22,856 bases of DNA, taken from RECH01 sp964431105 (GTDB lineage Bacteria; Cyanobacteriota; Cyanobacteriia; RECH01). The notes beneath the pieces were generated by a model that saw only the letters and a program-made list of their open reading frames with translations, ran no database searches and was not told the DNA's origin. The position numbers and the translations under genes were made by a program. The stretch's first letter is position 1, and every line of letters begins with the position of its first letter. Location of the stretch: the NCBI GenBank assembly GCA_964431105.1, contig CAYSIR010000043.1, positions 1 to 22,856 on the forward strand. Direction: 5' to 3'. This document shows, piece after piece, positions 1 through 7,447 of this stretch.

Positions 1-41
1 GATGAGAGGTTCCTGAGCATTGGCTCGCTGGGCGATCGCAT
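1..41 (-). CDS. Possible 5' end of a downstream gene, cut by the window edge
   Basis: On the minus strand the stop codon of the large fusion gene (TGA, 43-41) overlaps an ATG at 41-39 in a TGATG arrangement, a common layout for translational coupling. From that ATG the frame stays open to the window edge and reads MRSPSEPMLRNLS. A second in-frame ATG lies at codon 8. Thirteen codons cannot identify a protein, and a short open frame is expected by chance, so this is only a possible operon partner. Confidence 0.2.
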   Translation of the reverse strand, partial: MRSPSEPMLRNLS

Positions 42-2986
42 CAGGACTCAAGAACCTGAATCGTGCCGGTTTCGCCATCCAGCCCAATGCGCTGCCCGTC
101 TTTTAACCATTGCATCGCATTTTGAACGTTCATCACGGCTGGAATGCCGTATTCCCGCGCCAAAATAGCCCCATGGGACAATCGCCCACCCACTTCGGTG
201 ATGATGCCACCGGCTCTGGCCAACAGCGGCGACCAACCCGAATCAGTGTAGGGCACGACTAGGATTGTGGTGCGATCGATTGATAATCCTGGTTCTAGGT
301 CTGACAAAATTTTGACGGTTCCTTCAATGTAGCCGGGGCTGGCCGCAATGCCGCGCAGTTGTTGGGCGTTGGGCAGTGTGAGCGATCGCATCATTTTAGG
401 CGGGTCGTTGCCATACACCAGCCACGACACTGCTTTTTGGGCTTGATCGCGCTGAAATAGCGATCGCCGCTCAGCAATCAAGGTATGCAGTTGCTCTGTC
501 GTCAACGTTTCGGGGTTTTGTAAATGCTGGCAAATTTCGGGATAGGTTAAGAAGAAAAGATCACCCGGCTCCTGCACATTGCCCTGCTCCAGCCAGTAGA
601 GTTCTAGCGCGATGAAGCTCCAGCGCAATTCTGCCAGCAGTCGGCTGTACACTTCGGTCACTTTGCCTTTCAAATCCAGGCGGGCCTGTACCTGTTGCGC
701 TTGCCATGATTGTTTCTCCGGCGGCGGTGTAGGTATCGTGCTGGGCTGACCTAGAAATTGCAAAAATTGGTCGCGTACCGGCTGCGGGCCGTCTTTCCAG
801 CGTGGTACGGCAATATCGGTCGCTACTTGGCTGAGGTATCCATATTCCTGCAAAAATTGATTGAACTGATCCAAAACGGCTTGTCCATCGGAGGTTTCTC
901 CTAAACTGGCAAATAGCGCGGAGCTAGAGTCCTGAATTTGAGTCGTGTACAGATGGTTGATCAGCGGGCGGCAGGATTGGGCCAGGGCTTGCAGCGATCG
1001 CAATGATGCAATTTCGGGCAGGCTGCGATTATCGAGTTCGTGGTCATCCACGTTTAGGATGGCTTTACGGAGGGCAAAACTCAAGGGAGCCAAAATGCTG
1101 TAGTAGGTCGCGCGGCGGAGGGCGTGCAAAATTTTCTCAATGCGGCTCAAAATGGCATCGGGCGATCGCGCATCGGCCGGTTCCTGCAATTGTTGAAGGG
1201 TTGACGTAAAAAGGGTTTGCTGATCCTGCCTGAAGTCGCGTACCAAGCGCAGTTCTCGACCGAGTAGGCGCAGCAATCCGGGCAGGTTGCGAAGGGTCGA
1301 GGCGATCGGCGGTTTACTAAAGGGGGTTCCCCGCGTCAAAAATTCTAAGCTTTCTGGTGGCAGTCCCATGCGCAGGAAAATCTGCCCTAGCAGGGAGGCG
1401 TTAAAGTAGGCGGAAGAATGATGCAGGGTCGCCGTTTCGTTGAAATCAAGCCCACGGGTGCGATCGCCCAATACAATGGTAAAAATTTCGCCCCATACCC
1501 CGCAGGTGAGCGGTCGGTTAATCGACCATGTTAGCGGTCGAATCCATCCAGGAATGACTTCCGCTGCAATCTTGCGTGTCCAAATCGGCAGCAAAGTGGT
1601 GATGGGGCGGCTCTGTAACACCCAGAGCTGTTTGCCGTCGTAGCTCCATTCCACATCCTGCGGGATACCGTGGTACTGCGCCTCAATTTGACGAACCAAG
1701 TAGGCGACCTGCTGCACCAAGGATTGAGGCACGTTCCCTTCGCCCTCCATGGGAAATGCGATCGCATCCGGTAGCCACCAACTAGGCTGTGCCTGATCGC
1801 GCTGAGCGGCGGCTGTTGCCATGTCGATGTCTGAAATCCAGACCCGATAAGCCTCTGGGGTAGTTTGACCGGAGACGACTTGAGCCGCCCCGCCGGGTAG
1901 TGCCTCGATGACTACTGCATCCCCCTGGCGCGTGACCGGATCGCGGCTAAAGGCAACGCCCGAAAATGCCCCGCTGACTTGCTCCTGAATTAACACGGTC
2001 ATTGCGGCATCTCGAATGCCGCGATCGCGCCGATATTGCACAGCGGCCGGATTGTTGTAAGACGTTTGGCAGCGGGCGATCGCCTGCTCTAGCAACGCTT
2101 TGGAGGTAACATTCGCGATCGATTCGTACTGCCCTGCGGCTGATGCGGTTTCCGAGTCTTCACCAATGGCTGACGATCGGACAATGAACGGGCGATCGCT
2201 AGACGGATTCAATGCATCAATAAACGGTGATGGATCATCCCCCGGCGGCAGTACCCAGCCTTGAGGAACCGGATAGCCCCATCGCTGAAGCTGGCATAGG
2301 GTAGATACTTTAGCGCCGTACTGCTTGGCATCTTGAGCCTGGGCTAATGGACGCACCGCGCGATCGCCCCGAAAAAATCGAAACATTGTTTTGGAACCCT
2401 GCTGAGCATGGTCAGGAGACAAATCAAGGTCATCTGGCATTTTGTGATAAATCCAGGCAATGAGCAGGCTGAGCAATAGAGTAGCTATGATGCGATCGCG
2501 CTCCGACGGATGCAGCAACCCCGCAAACACCGGCAACAAGACCAACACCACCAACCGCCCCTGACGTTTCTCTCGAAAAATCGTAAAACTAATGCCGCTG
2601 ACAAGCAACACCAACAACGCCGCCAGCCAGTCATGTACAACATAGCCCCAGGTTACGTTAGTTGTGCCAGCGCCGCGCCCCACCCAATAACGCCCCATCA
2701 CCAACGCCATGAGTGCAATAACTTCCCAGGTTGGATGGGTAGGGAAATAGGATCGCGCTAGCATCACGGCTGCGATGCCCTTTCCGGCTTCGATCAGCAC
2801 CGCCAACACCCCGGACAGCGTGCCAGCATGGTAAAACGCTGCCGAAACACTGACATTGCCAGTGCCCAGCCGAGTTAAATCTTTGCGGGTACAAAGGTAT
2901 GTGAGCCAGCGAATTAGGGGCAGTCCGCCCAGCACTGGACACACCGTAACAATCAACAGCGCACCCAATACTTGCATCGGAGTCAT
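41..2986 (-). CDS. PlsY-like membrane domain fused to a PEP-synthase/phosphotransferase-like module (981 aa)
   Basis: Residues 1-185 are very hydrophobic, with about five or six membrane segments, and resemble the glycerol-3-phosphate acyltransferase PlsY: a GTGNVS motif at 41-46, EAGKG at 66-70 and GRGAGTTN at 103-110. The GHxxP and GGKGVAT motifs of true PlsY are altered, so acyltransferase activity is doubtful. From about residue 220 the protein matches the pyruvate phosphate dikinase/PEP synthase ATP-grasp domain: VRSSAIGEDSETASAAGQYES near 269-289, a FSGVAFSRDPVT segment and an ILQSRPI-like LQSRPI. A helical middle region follows. The C-terminus is a swivelling PEP-utilizer domain with the phospho-histidine motif TEVGGRLSHGAILAREYGIP, His938. 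This ATP-grasp/middle/His-domain order also occurs in rifampicin phosphotransferases. An AGGTGA ribosome site nine bases upstream supports the start. hisG lies 126 bases upstream on the same strand and may be co-transcribed. Substrate unknown; a role at the membrane is inferred. Confidence 0.85.
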   Translation of the reverse strand: MTPMQVLGALLIVTVCPVLGGLPLIRWLTYLCTRKDLTRLGTGNVSVSAAFYHAGTLSGVLAVLIEAGKGIAAVMLARSYFPTHPTWEVIALMALVMGRYWVGRGAGTTNVTWGYVVHDWLAALLVLLVSGISFTIFREKRQGRLVVLVLLPVFAGLLHPSERDRIIATLLLSLLIAWIYHKMPDDLDLSPDHAQQGSKTMFRFFRGDRAVRPLAQAQDAKQYGAKVSTLCQLQRWGYPVPQGWVLPPGDDPSPFIDALNPSSDRPFIVRSSAIGEDSETASAAGQYESIANVTSKALLEQAIARCQTSYNNPAAVQYRRDRGIRDAAMTVLIQEQVSGAFSGVAFSRDPVTRQGDAVVIEALPGGAAQVVSGQTTPEAYRVWISDIDMATAAAQRDQAQPSWWLPDAIAFPMEGEGNVPQSLVQQVAYLVRQIEAQYHGIPQDVEWSYDGKQLWVLQSRPITTLLPIWTRKIAAEVIPGWIRPLTWSINRPLTCGVWGEIFTIVLGDRTRGLDFNETATLHHSSAYFNASLLGQIFLRMGLPPESLEFLTRGTPFSKPPIASTLRNLPGLLRLLGRELRLVRDFRQDQQTLFTSTLQQLQEPADARSPDAILSRIEKILHALRRATYYSILAPLSFALRKAILNVDDHELDNRSLPEIASLRSLQALAQSCRPLINHLYTTQIQDSSSALFASLGETSDGQAVLDQFNQFLQEYGYLSQVATDIAVPRWKDGPQPVRDQFLQFLGQPSTIPTPPPEKQSWQAQQVQARLDLKGKVTEVYSRLLAELRWSFIALELYWLEQGNVQEPGDLFFLTYPEICQHLQNPETLTTEQLHTLIAERRSLFQRDQAQKAVSWLVYGNDPPKMMRSLTLPNAQQLRGIAASPGYIEGTVKILSDLEPGLSIDRTTILVVPYTDSGWSPLLARAGGIITEVGGRLSHGAILAREYGIPAVMNVQNAMQWLKDGQRIGLDGETGTIQVLES

Positions 2987-3112
2987 GTCGATTTGTCACC
3001 TGTGAGGTTCGCAATCTTTCTCTAAGTTCCTATTCCTGGGGTTCCTAGAAACAGTATCTCAAAGTTTTTAGTGTGAGTCGCGCATGTTGCTACTCTCCAC
3101 GGAGCGCTCAGG

Positions 3113-3757
3113 TTAAGCAGGCTGGCCAACACCGTCCCGAACTTGGTCAATGAGCGATCGCATATCGTCCAGGTTAATGCGGTAGCTGAGAGGATGAGCA
3201 ATCAGCCGTGCCGTGCTGTGAAACAACGGTTCGATTTCAATCAAATTATTTTCGCGGAGGGTGCGCCCAGTCGCGACCAAATCCACAATCGCCTCTGACA
3301 TTCCGGTAATGGGCCCTAGTTCGACCGAACCATATAGCGGCACAATCTCAACCGGCAGATTCAATCCCTGAAAATACTCACGGGCACAGTTTACAAACTT
3401 TGAGGCGACGCGGCAGTGGGGCGGTAGATCCAACGCTGACCGATAAACACTGGATGCACTCACCGCCACCGACATTCGACATTCCCCAAACTTTAAATCC
3501 GCCAACTGTGCCACCTGTGGCGTTTTCTCGCACAGTACATCGTAACCTACTATGCCAAGCTGCGCCTGACCGTATTCTACATACACTGGCACGTCGTAGT
3601 TTCGTACTAGCAGGGCTTTGGCTGTATGACTGGCATCCCAAATTTCAAGCTGTCGGTTAGCGTCATCCAGAAATACGCTAAAGTCTAACCCGACTGACTT
3701 AAAAATACGAATACTGTCCTTGAGGAGTGCGCCTTTGGGCAGTGCAACGGTAATCAC
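3113..3757 (-). CDS. hisG: ATP phosphoribosyltransferase, short form (HisG)
   Basis: Catalyses the first step of histidine synthesis, joining ATP and PRPP to give phosphoribosyl-ATP in the cytoplasm. The 214-residue protein starts ITVALPKGALLKDSI, the usual HisG opening, and carries the PRPP-binding loop at about 155-171 (EAIVDLVATGRTLRENNL). It lacks the C-terminal regulatory ACT-like domain of the roughly 300-residue long form. It is therefore the short type, which in other bacteria needs HisZ as a partner; hisZ is not in this window. The start is GTG: an in-frame TAG lies five codons upstream, so the start is well bounded. A HIP1 palindrome (3759-3766) sits where a ribosome site would be and no Shine-Dalgarno is visible. 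The fusion gene follows on the same strand. Confidence 0.95.
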   Translation of the reverse strand: MITVALPKGALLKDSIRIFKSVGLDFSVFLDDANRQLEIWDASHTAKALLVRNYDVPVYVEYGQAQLGIVGYDVLCEKTPQVAQLADLKFGECRMSVAVSASSVYRSALDLPPHCRVASKFVNCAREYFQGLNLPVEIVPLYGSVELGPITGMSEAIVDLVATGRTLRENNLIEIEPLFHSTARLIAHPLSYRINLDDMRSLIDQVRDGVGQPA

Positions 3758-3814
3758 AGCGATCGCAACCTATGGTGAATAGCCCATGTATTCTACCAAT
3801 CCATCGTCCCCAAC

Positions 3815-3887
3815 CGGGCTGAAACCCAACCCAACTGAGGAAACCCCAAAACCAAACGGGCTGAAACCCAAAATGGGCGTTGGGTTG
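3815..3887. repeat. Direct repeat CGGGCTGAAACCCAA x2 with overlapping inverted repeat
   Basis: The 15-mer CGGGCTGAAACCCAA occurs exactly at 3815-3829 and 3857-3871. CAACCCAAC (3827-3835) is complementary to GTTGGGTTG (3879-3887), so the second copy lies in the loop of a possible hairpin. It lies in the 250-base gap upstream of hisG and downstream of the G(N/H)RPI-repeat gene. The core GCTGAAACCC occurs again at 4504-4513. It could be the 3' hairpin of the upstream gene or a small intergenic repeat. Confidence 0.6.
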
Positions 3888-4007
3888 CCCCATGGCGGCG
3901 GCAGTTGAAGCCACAAAAATAGGGGAACCCAAGCCCCCCAACTCTAAACTTTTCCAAGCCTACTGTATTTAACTGCTTTGAAGCATCACGGCGATCGCCG
4001 CCCGTCA

Positions 4008-4415
4008 TCAGTCGAGATAGCCCATCAATGTCAGAGGGTCGTCTACTTCATTGGCGGCGATCGGACGATTGCCCAACAGCATATCAGCATTCAACAATTC
4101 ACTGCTGCTAGCCATAATGGGACGATGCCCCGGCAGCAAATCTGTATTCACGACTTGCATTTCGCTAGCAAAGATGGGGCGATTGCCAACCCCTGCGCTA
4201 TACACCACCTTGAGGGTGCTAGGCTCAATCGGGCGGTTGCCGAGTAAAAACCGAGGTTGAGCAACTTCAATGGAACCAGATTCTTCTTTTTTCACAGTTG
4301 GTGCGTTCCCTTCCTTAAATGGTGCATCCGATTGTTCAGAAGACGTCGGTGTCGCATCTTCCTGCGGCTCTTCAGAATGCCCGTTAGCTTGAGCCGTCGC
4401 GTCTGTTGAGGACAT
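4008..4415 (-). CDS. Small hydrophilic protein with four G(N/H)RPI repeats
   Basis: A 135-residue protein of unknown function. Residues 1-50 are polar, rich in Ser, Glu, Asp and Thr, and probably disordered. The second half holds four copies of a motif, GNRPI at 59-63, GNRPI at 77-81, GHRPI at 96-100 and GNRPI at 115-119, with an 18-19 residue period, each followed by a short segment ending in hydrophobic residues. The tail is LTLMGYLD. There is no signal peptide or membrane segment. An AGAGAGG ribosome site nine bases before the ATG (complement of 4425-4431) supports the start and argues that the gene is real. It stands alone, with recQ 407 bases upstream and hisG 250 bases downstream. The regular repeats suggest a multivalent binding peptide, but that is inference. 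Confidence 0.75.
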   Translation of the reverse strand: MSSTDATAQANGHSEEPQEDATPTSSEQSDAPFKEGNAPTVKKEESGSIEVAQPRFLLGNRPIEPSTLKVVYSAGVGNRPIFASEMQVVNTDLLPGHRPIMASSSELLNADMLLGNRPIAANEVDDPLTLMGYLD

Positions 4416-4498
4416 CGTTACAAACCTCTCTATCTAGAATCTGAGTGTCGAGTTAGCCTACACCAACCCAGACGCTCACTCAATGGAGGAGGGTTGTT

Positions 4499-4564
4499 AT
4501 GGTGCTGAAACCCTTGATTTTGACTGACTTCAGCCCAACGGTGGGGGGTGTAAGACAGCGCTAG
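4499..4564 (+). CDS. Possible 21-codon leader-peptide-like ORF
   Basis: An ATG at 4499 is preceded by GGAGGAGGG (4485-4493) with a 5-base spacer, the strongest Shine-Dalgarno I noticed in an intergenic region here. The frame reads MVLKPLILTDFSPTVGGVRQR and stops at TAG 4562-4564. It lies inside the inverted repeat CTGAAACC/GGTTTCAG. No plus-strand gene follows, so an attenuator role has no obvious target. A chance purine-rich stretch is quite possible. Confidence 0.2.
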   Translation: MVLKPLILTDFSPTVGGVRQR

Positions 4565-4761
4565 GCGCTAGGTTTCAGATGTGTGGATGAAAAAAAGTTC
4601 TATTAAATATTTCAGATCTAAATACTCAGTCCACATCAATATTACAAGGGAAGCTGACCCATAATCTAGGTGGAGGCTATCCGATTCGCTAAATCCACTG
4701 ATTTGAGATTTTAATCTAGGCATTGAACAACAATCTGCTAGGGCGGGTCATCTATGCGTTG

Positions 4762-4793
4762 AAAAAATGGGTAGTCCTCTATTGGTAAGGACT
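4762..4793 (-). terminator. Likely recQ terminator
   Basis: Read on the minus strand, AGTCCT and AGGACT form a 6-bp stem with a 9-base loop (plus coordinates 4773-4793). It is followed after five bases by six T's (4762-4767). It lies about 30 bases past the recQ stop. The gap between stem and T-run makes it a less than ideal intrinsic terminator. Confidence 0.5.
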
Positions 4794-4822
4794 TGAGATC
4801 GGCTGCTCCTAAGCGATTGGAT

Positions 4823-7003
4823 TCAGGGGGTCAGTTTTTTTTGTTTCCAGCGCCAGGACGATCGCACTGCCCGAATTTCGTTGTAGTCGTAGGTGTCGCC
4901 TAGATGGTCTCGAATGGTGCGGAGGGAGTCATCGCCGACGGTGGCGATCGCAGCTTCAATGGCGGTTTGGCGTTCTGGAGCCACAATCGCGTCAATGTTT
5001 ACCCCTTCTCCATGCTCAAGCAAAACGGCAAGATGGTCATACACGGTTCCTATCCGGATGCTGCACTCGGTGGCGATGCGGCTAGGCGATTGCCCATTTT
5101 GGTGCATTGACAAGATTGTCCGGCGGCGCGGCGTTAGGTGGGGGCGATCCAGTTCGGCAAACGGCGGCAGTCCTTGCTCTCGGCAGAAGTCTGCAATGGC
5201 TTTGGTGAAGCGATCGCCATATTGCTGCAATTTGTGGCTGCCTACGCCAGAAATTTCGGCAAATTCATCCAGCGTGGTGGGGCGCTCTCTCGACATGAGG
5301 CGCAAACTAGAGTCCGTAAAGATGACGTAGGGTGGCACATTCTGTTCGCTAGCGATGGTTTTCCGCAGCGATCGCAATTGTTCAAACAAAAGTTCTGCGT
5401 CGTTGACGGTTGTGGCTTTCACGGTCACGGCTCGCGGAACAGTAGACACGACATATACGGGGCGCTGGTTCCGCATCACCTCCCAACTGCGGGCATTCAG
5501 CTTTAGGACGGAATAGCCATCGGTGCTTTCGTCTAGCAACCCTTGGTGCAGGAGCGATCGCCCCAGATGTTTCCAATCGTCTGCGCTGCGATCCTTGCCG
5601 ATGCCGTAGGTTGATAGGGTATGGTGTCCGCGCTGCTGCACTTTGCTCGATTGGCTGCCCCGCAGCACATCAATGATGTAGTTCATGCCAAATCGTTCGC
5701 GACAGCGGGCCACGCAGGATAGAAATTTTTGAGCATCAACGGTGCGATCGTCTAGCGGTTTGGGATTCAGGCAGTTATCGCACTGATTACAGTTGCCCTC
5801 AAAGTCTTCGCCAAAATAGCGGAGTTGAATCGTGCGGCGACATTCCACCCCTTCGGCATAGTCCAACACCTGCCGCAGTTGTTGCCGGGCGATCAGTTGT
5901 TCCGTGGGGTCAGGCTTTTGGTCAATCAAGTAATTAACCTTGCCCACATCACCGGTGTTGAACATCAGCACACAGCGTGACGGTTCGCCATCACGACCGG
6001 CCCGCCCTGCTTCTTGGTAATAGCCTTCTAGGTTGCGCGGCAGGTTGTAATGCAGGACTAATCGCACGTCTGGCTTGTCGATGCCCATCCCAAACGCTAC
6101 CGTGGCCACCATCACCTGCACCTCGTCGTGAATAAATTGGGTTTGATGTTCGGTGCGCTGGCGATCGCTTAGTCCGGCATGGTACGGCAGCGCAGATACG
6201 CCATCTCGCTGTAGGCGATCGGCTACCTCATCCACTAGCTTGCGGCTAAAGCAGTAGACGATGCACGATCCATGTTTGACGGCACGAATTTCCCGCAGCA
6301 GTTCTCGGTAGGCCTGTCGATCTTTGGTGCGAACTTCGTAGTACAAGTTGGGGCGGTCAAAGCTGGCGACGTAGATTTCAGGCTGGTGTAGGGTCAACTG
6401 CTGCACAATGTCTTGCCGCACGCGGGTCGTGGCAGTTGCGGTTAGCGCCATGATGGCAACGGCCGGATAGCGCTGGCGCAAGCTGCTAAGTTGCCGATAT
6501 TCTGGGCGAAAGTCGTGCCCCCATTCGGATACACAATGGGCTTCATCAATGGCGATCGCCGTTAGACCGTGGCGTTCCACGATGCGATCGAGGAAGGGCA
6601 AGAAGCGATCGTTGAGCAATCGCTCTGGCGCAACGTACAGCAGTTTAATGTCGCCCCGCATTAGGCTCGATTCTCGCTGCTGTATCTGGGTTTGCGACAA
6701 GCTGCTATTCAAAAACGTGGCGGCAATACCGTTATCCTGAAGCGTTTCCACTTGGTCTTGCATGAGGGCAATGAGCGGCGACACCACCACCGTCACCCCC
6801 GATCGCAGTAACGCTGGTAATTGATAGCATAGGGATTTTCCGCCCCCTGTGGGCATCACCACTAGCGCATCTCGATTGTGCAAAGCGGTTTCGATAATGT
6901 GCTGCTGCCCTGGACGGAAGCGATCGTAACCAAAGTAATGTTTCAGCGCTTGTTCTAGGGACTGGAACGTTGATGTTGAATCGAGAGCCGAGTGAGAAGT
7001 CAT
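4823..7003 (-). CDS. recQ: ATP-dependent DNA helicase RecQ
   Basis: A 3'-5' DNA helicase of recombination and repair. Numbered from the ATG at 7003 (726 aa): Walker A PTGGGKS at 51-57, DEAH at 153-156 within AIDEAHCVSEWGHDFRPEY, ATP-binding TATAT around 188-192, and motif VI QEAGRAGRDG at 330-339. The zinc cysteines of the RecQ-Ct domain are C388, C405, C408 and C411. A winged-helix region follows, then an HRDC domain at about 533-612. A C-terminal helix-turn-helix domain (about 624-720) contains SPSRIATECSIRIGTVYDHL, as in the Helicase-HTH family attached to some RecQ proteins. The frame is also open to a TTG at 7063, adding 20 residues, but the ATG at 7003 places RecQ homology right at the N-terminus; neither start has a strong ribosome site. 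The gene is monocistronic, with a hairpin and T-run downstream. Confidence 0.95.
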   Translation of the reverse strand: MTSHSALDSTSTFQSLEQALKHYFGYDRFRPGQQHIIETALHNRDALVVMPTGGGKSLCYQLPALLRSGVTVVVSPLIALMQDQVETLQDNGIAATFLNSSLSQTQIQQRESSLMRGDIKLLYVAPERLLNDRFLPFLDRIVERHGLTAIAIDEAHCVSEWGHDFRPEYRQLSSLRQRYPAVAIMALTATATTRVRQDIVQQLTLHQPEIYVASFDRPNLYYEVRTKDRQAYRELLREIRAVKHGSCIVYCFSRKLVDEVADRLQRDGVSALPYHAGLSDRQRTEHQTQFIHDEVQVMVATVAFGMGIDKPDVRLVLHYNLPRNLEGYYQEAGRAGRDGEPSRCVLMFNTGDVGKVNYLIDQKPDPTEQLIARQQLRQVLDYAEGVECRRTIQLRYFGEDFEGNCNQCDNCLNPKPLDDRTVDAQKFLSCVARCRERFGMNYIIDVLRGSQSSKVQQRGHHTLSTYGIGKDRSADDWKHLGRSLLHQGLLDESTDGYSVLKLNARSWEVMRNQRPVYVVSTVPRAVTVKATTVNDAELLFEQLRSLRKTIASEQNVPPYVIFTDSSLRLMSRERPTTLDEFAEISGVGSHKLQQYGDRFTKAIADFCREQGLPPFAELDRPHLTPRRRTILSMHQNGQSPSRIATECSIRIGTVYDHLAVLLEHGEGVNIDAIVAPERQTAIEAAIATVGDDSLRTIRDHLGDTYDYNEIRAVRSSWRWKQKKLTP

Positions 7004-7155
7004 CAAGCCTATAAAAATAGCGTCATGGGTGAGGGCATGGTTTGAGAAAAAGATTATGGGCAATGGTATTCATATAAAAATTAGTTATAGCTTGGACATA
7101 GCCCGCATCATCAATCATCTCAATAACCATTTTTACGGTTAAAGAACCGCCCACT

Positions 7156-7161
7156 TATAAT
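7156..7161 (+). promoter_or_regulatory. Possible -10 box of an orphan plus-strand promoter
   Basis: TATAAT matches the consensus exactly, with TTTACG 18 bases upstream (7132-7137). Transcription would run rightward into the hairpin at 7234-7252 and antisense to the ndhD 3' end. Without a downstream gene it could make a short RNA or be a chance match in an AT-rich leader. Confidence 0.25.
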
Positions 7162-7233
7162 TTGCAGTTTTGGGTGAGGCATGGTGCGATCGCCCTTTCG
7201 GTTTAGTTCTGTTCGTGAGGTTAGAAACCCACA

Positions 7234-7252
7234 CTCGACGGCCAGCGTCGAG
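7234..7252. other. Perfect 7-bp hairpin
   Basis: CTCGACG (7234-7240) pairs with CGTCGAG (7246-7252) around a 5-base loop GCCAG. On plus it is followed by AGTTTGTT, a weak T-rich tail, so it could end a plus-strand transcript. It is about 200 bases beyond the ndhD stop. Confidence 0.5.
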
Positions 7253-7345
7253 AGTTTGTTACCAAGAACCTATCAGAGAATAGACGGATTACTTTATTCG
7301 ACCATATTCTGACTCGCTCAACCCTGGGTATCTAGAATTTGGAGC

Positions 7346-7366
7346 GTCACGTTGGGGCGTCGTGAC
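7346..7366 (-). terminator. Hairpin downstream of ndhD, possible 3' end signal
   Basis: GTCACG (7346-7351) pairs with CGTGAC (7361-7366) around a 9-base loop, about 80 bases after the ndhD stop. No T-run follows on the minus strand, so it may be an RNA-stability hairpin rather than an intrinsic terminator. Confidence 0.35.
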
Positions 7367-7447
7367 CAAAACTATAAAAACGATAAAAAAGGAGATACTG
7401 AACTGCTCAGCATCCCCTTCCATGGAAATGAATCAACCCACTAACCG

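Larger units (their letters stand above)
4416..4822. other. Intergenic region between recQ and the G(N/H)RPI-repeat gene
   Basis: These 407 bases hold no clear gene. Visible items are the leader of the repeat-protein gene, a tiny plus-strand frame with a strong ribosome site (4499-4564), an inverted repeat CTGAAACC (4505-4512)/GGTTTCAG (4571-4578), a tandem GCGCTAG duplication at about 4558-4571, an AT-rich stretch at about 4590-4640, and a likely recQ terminator (4762-4793). Confidence 0.6.
7004..7447. other. Intergenic region between ndhD 3' end and recQ 5' end
   Basis: About 440 bases with no convincing gene. It contains two perfect hairpins (7234-7252 and 7346-7366) and, on the plus strand, a possible sigma70-type promoter, TTTACG (7132-7137) and TATAAT (7156-7161), with an 18-base spacer. 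No plus-strand gene follows the promoter. On the minus strand the recQ leader is AT-rich near 7070-7090. Confidence 0.5.

Noticed and set aside
7004..7063. N-terminal extension of RecQ from a TTG at 7063
   Set aside because: The 20 extra residues are unlike RecQ; the ATG at 7003 fits the family start better.
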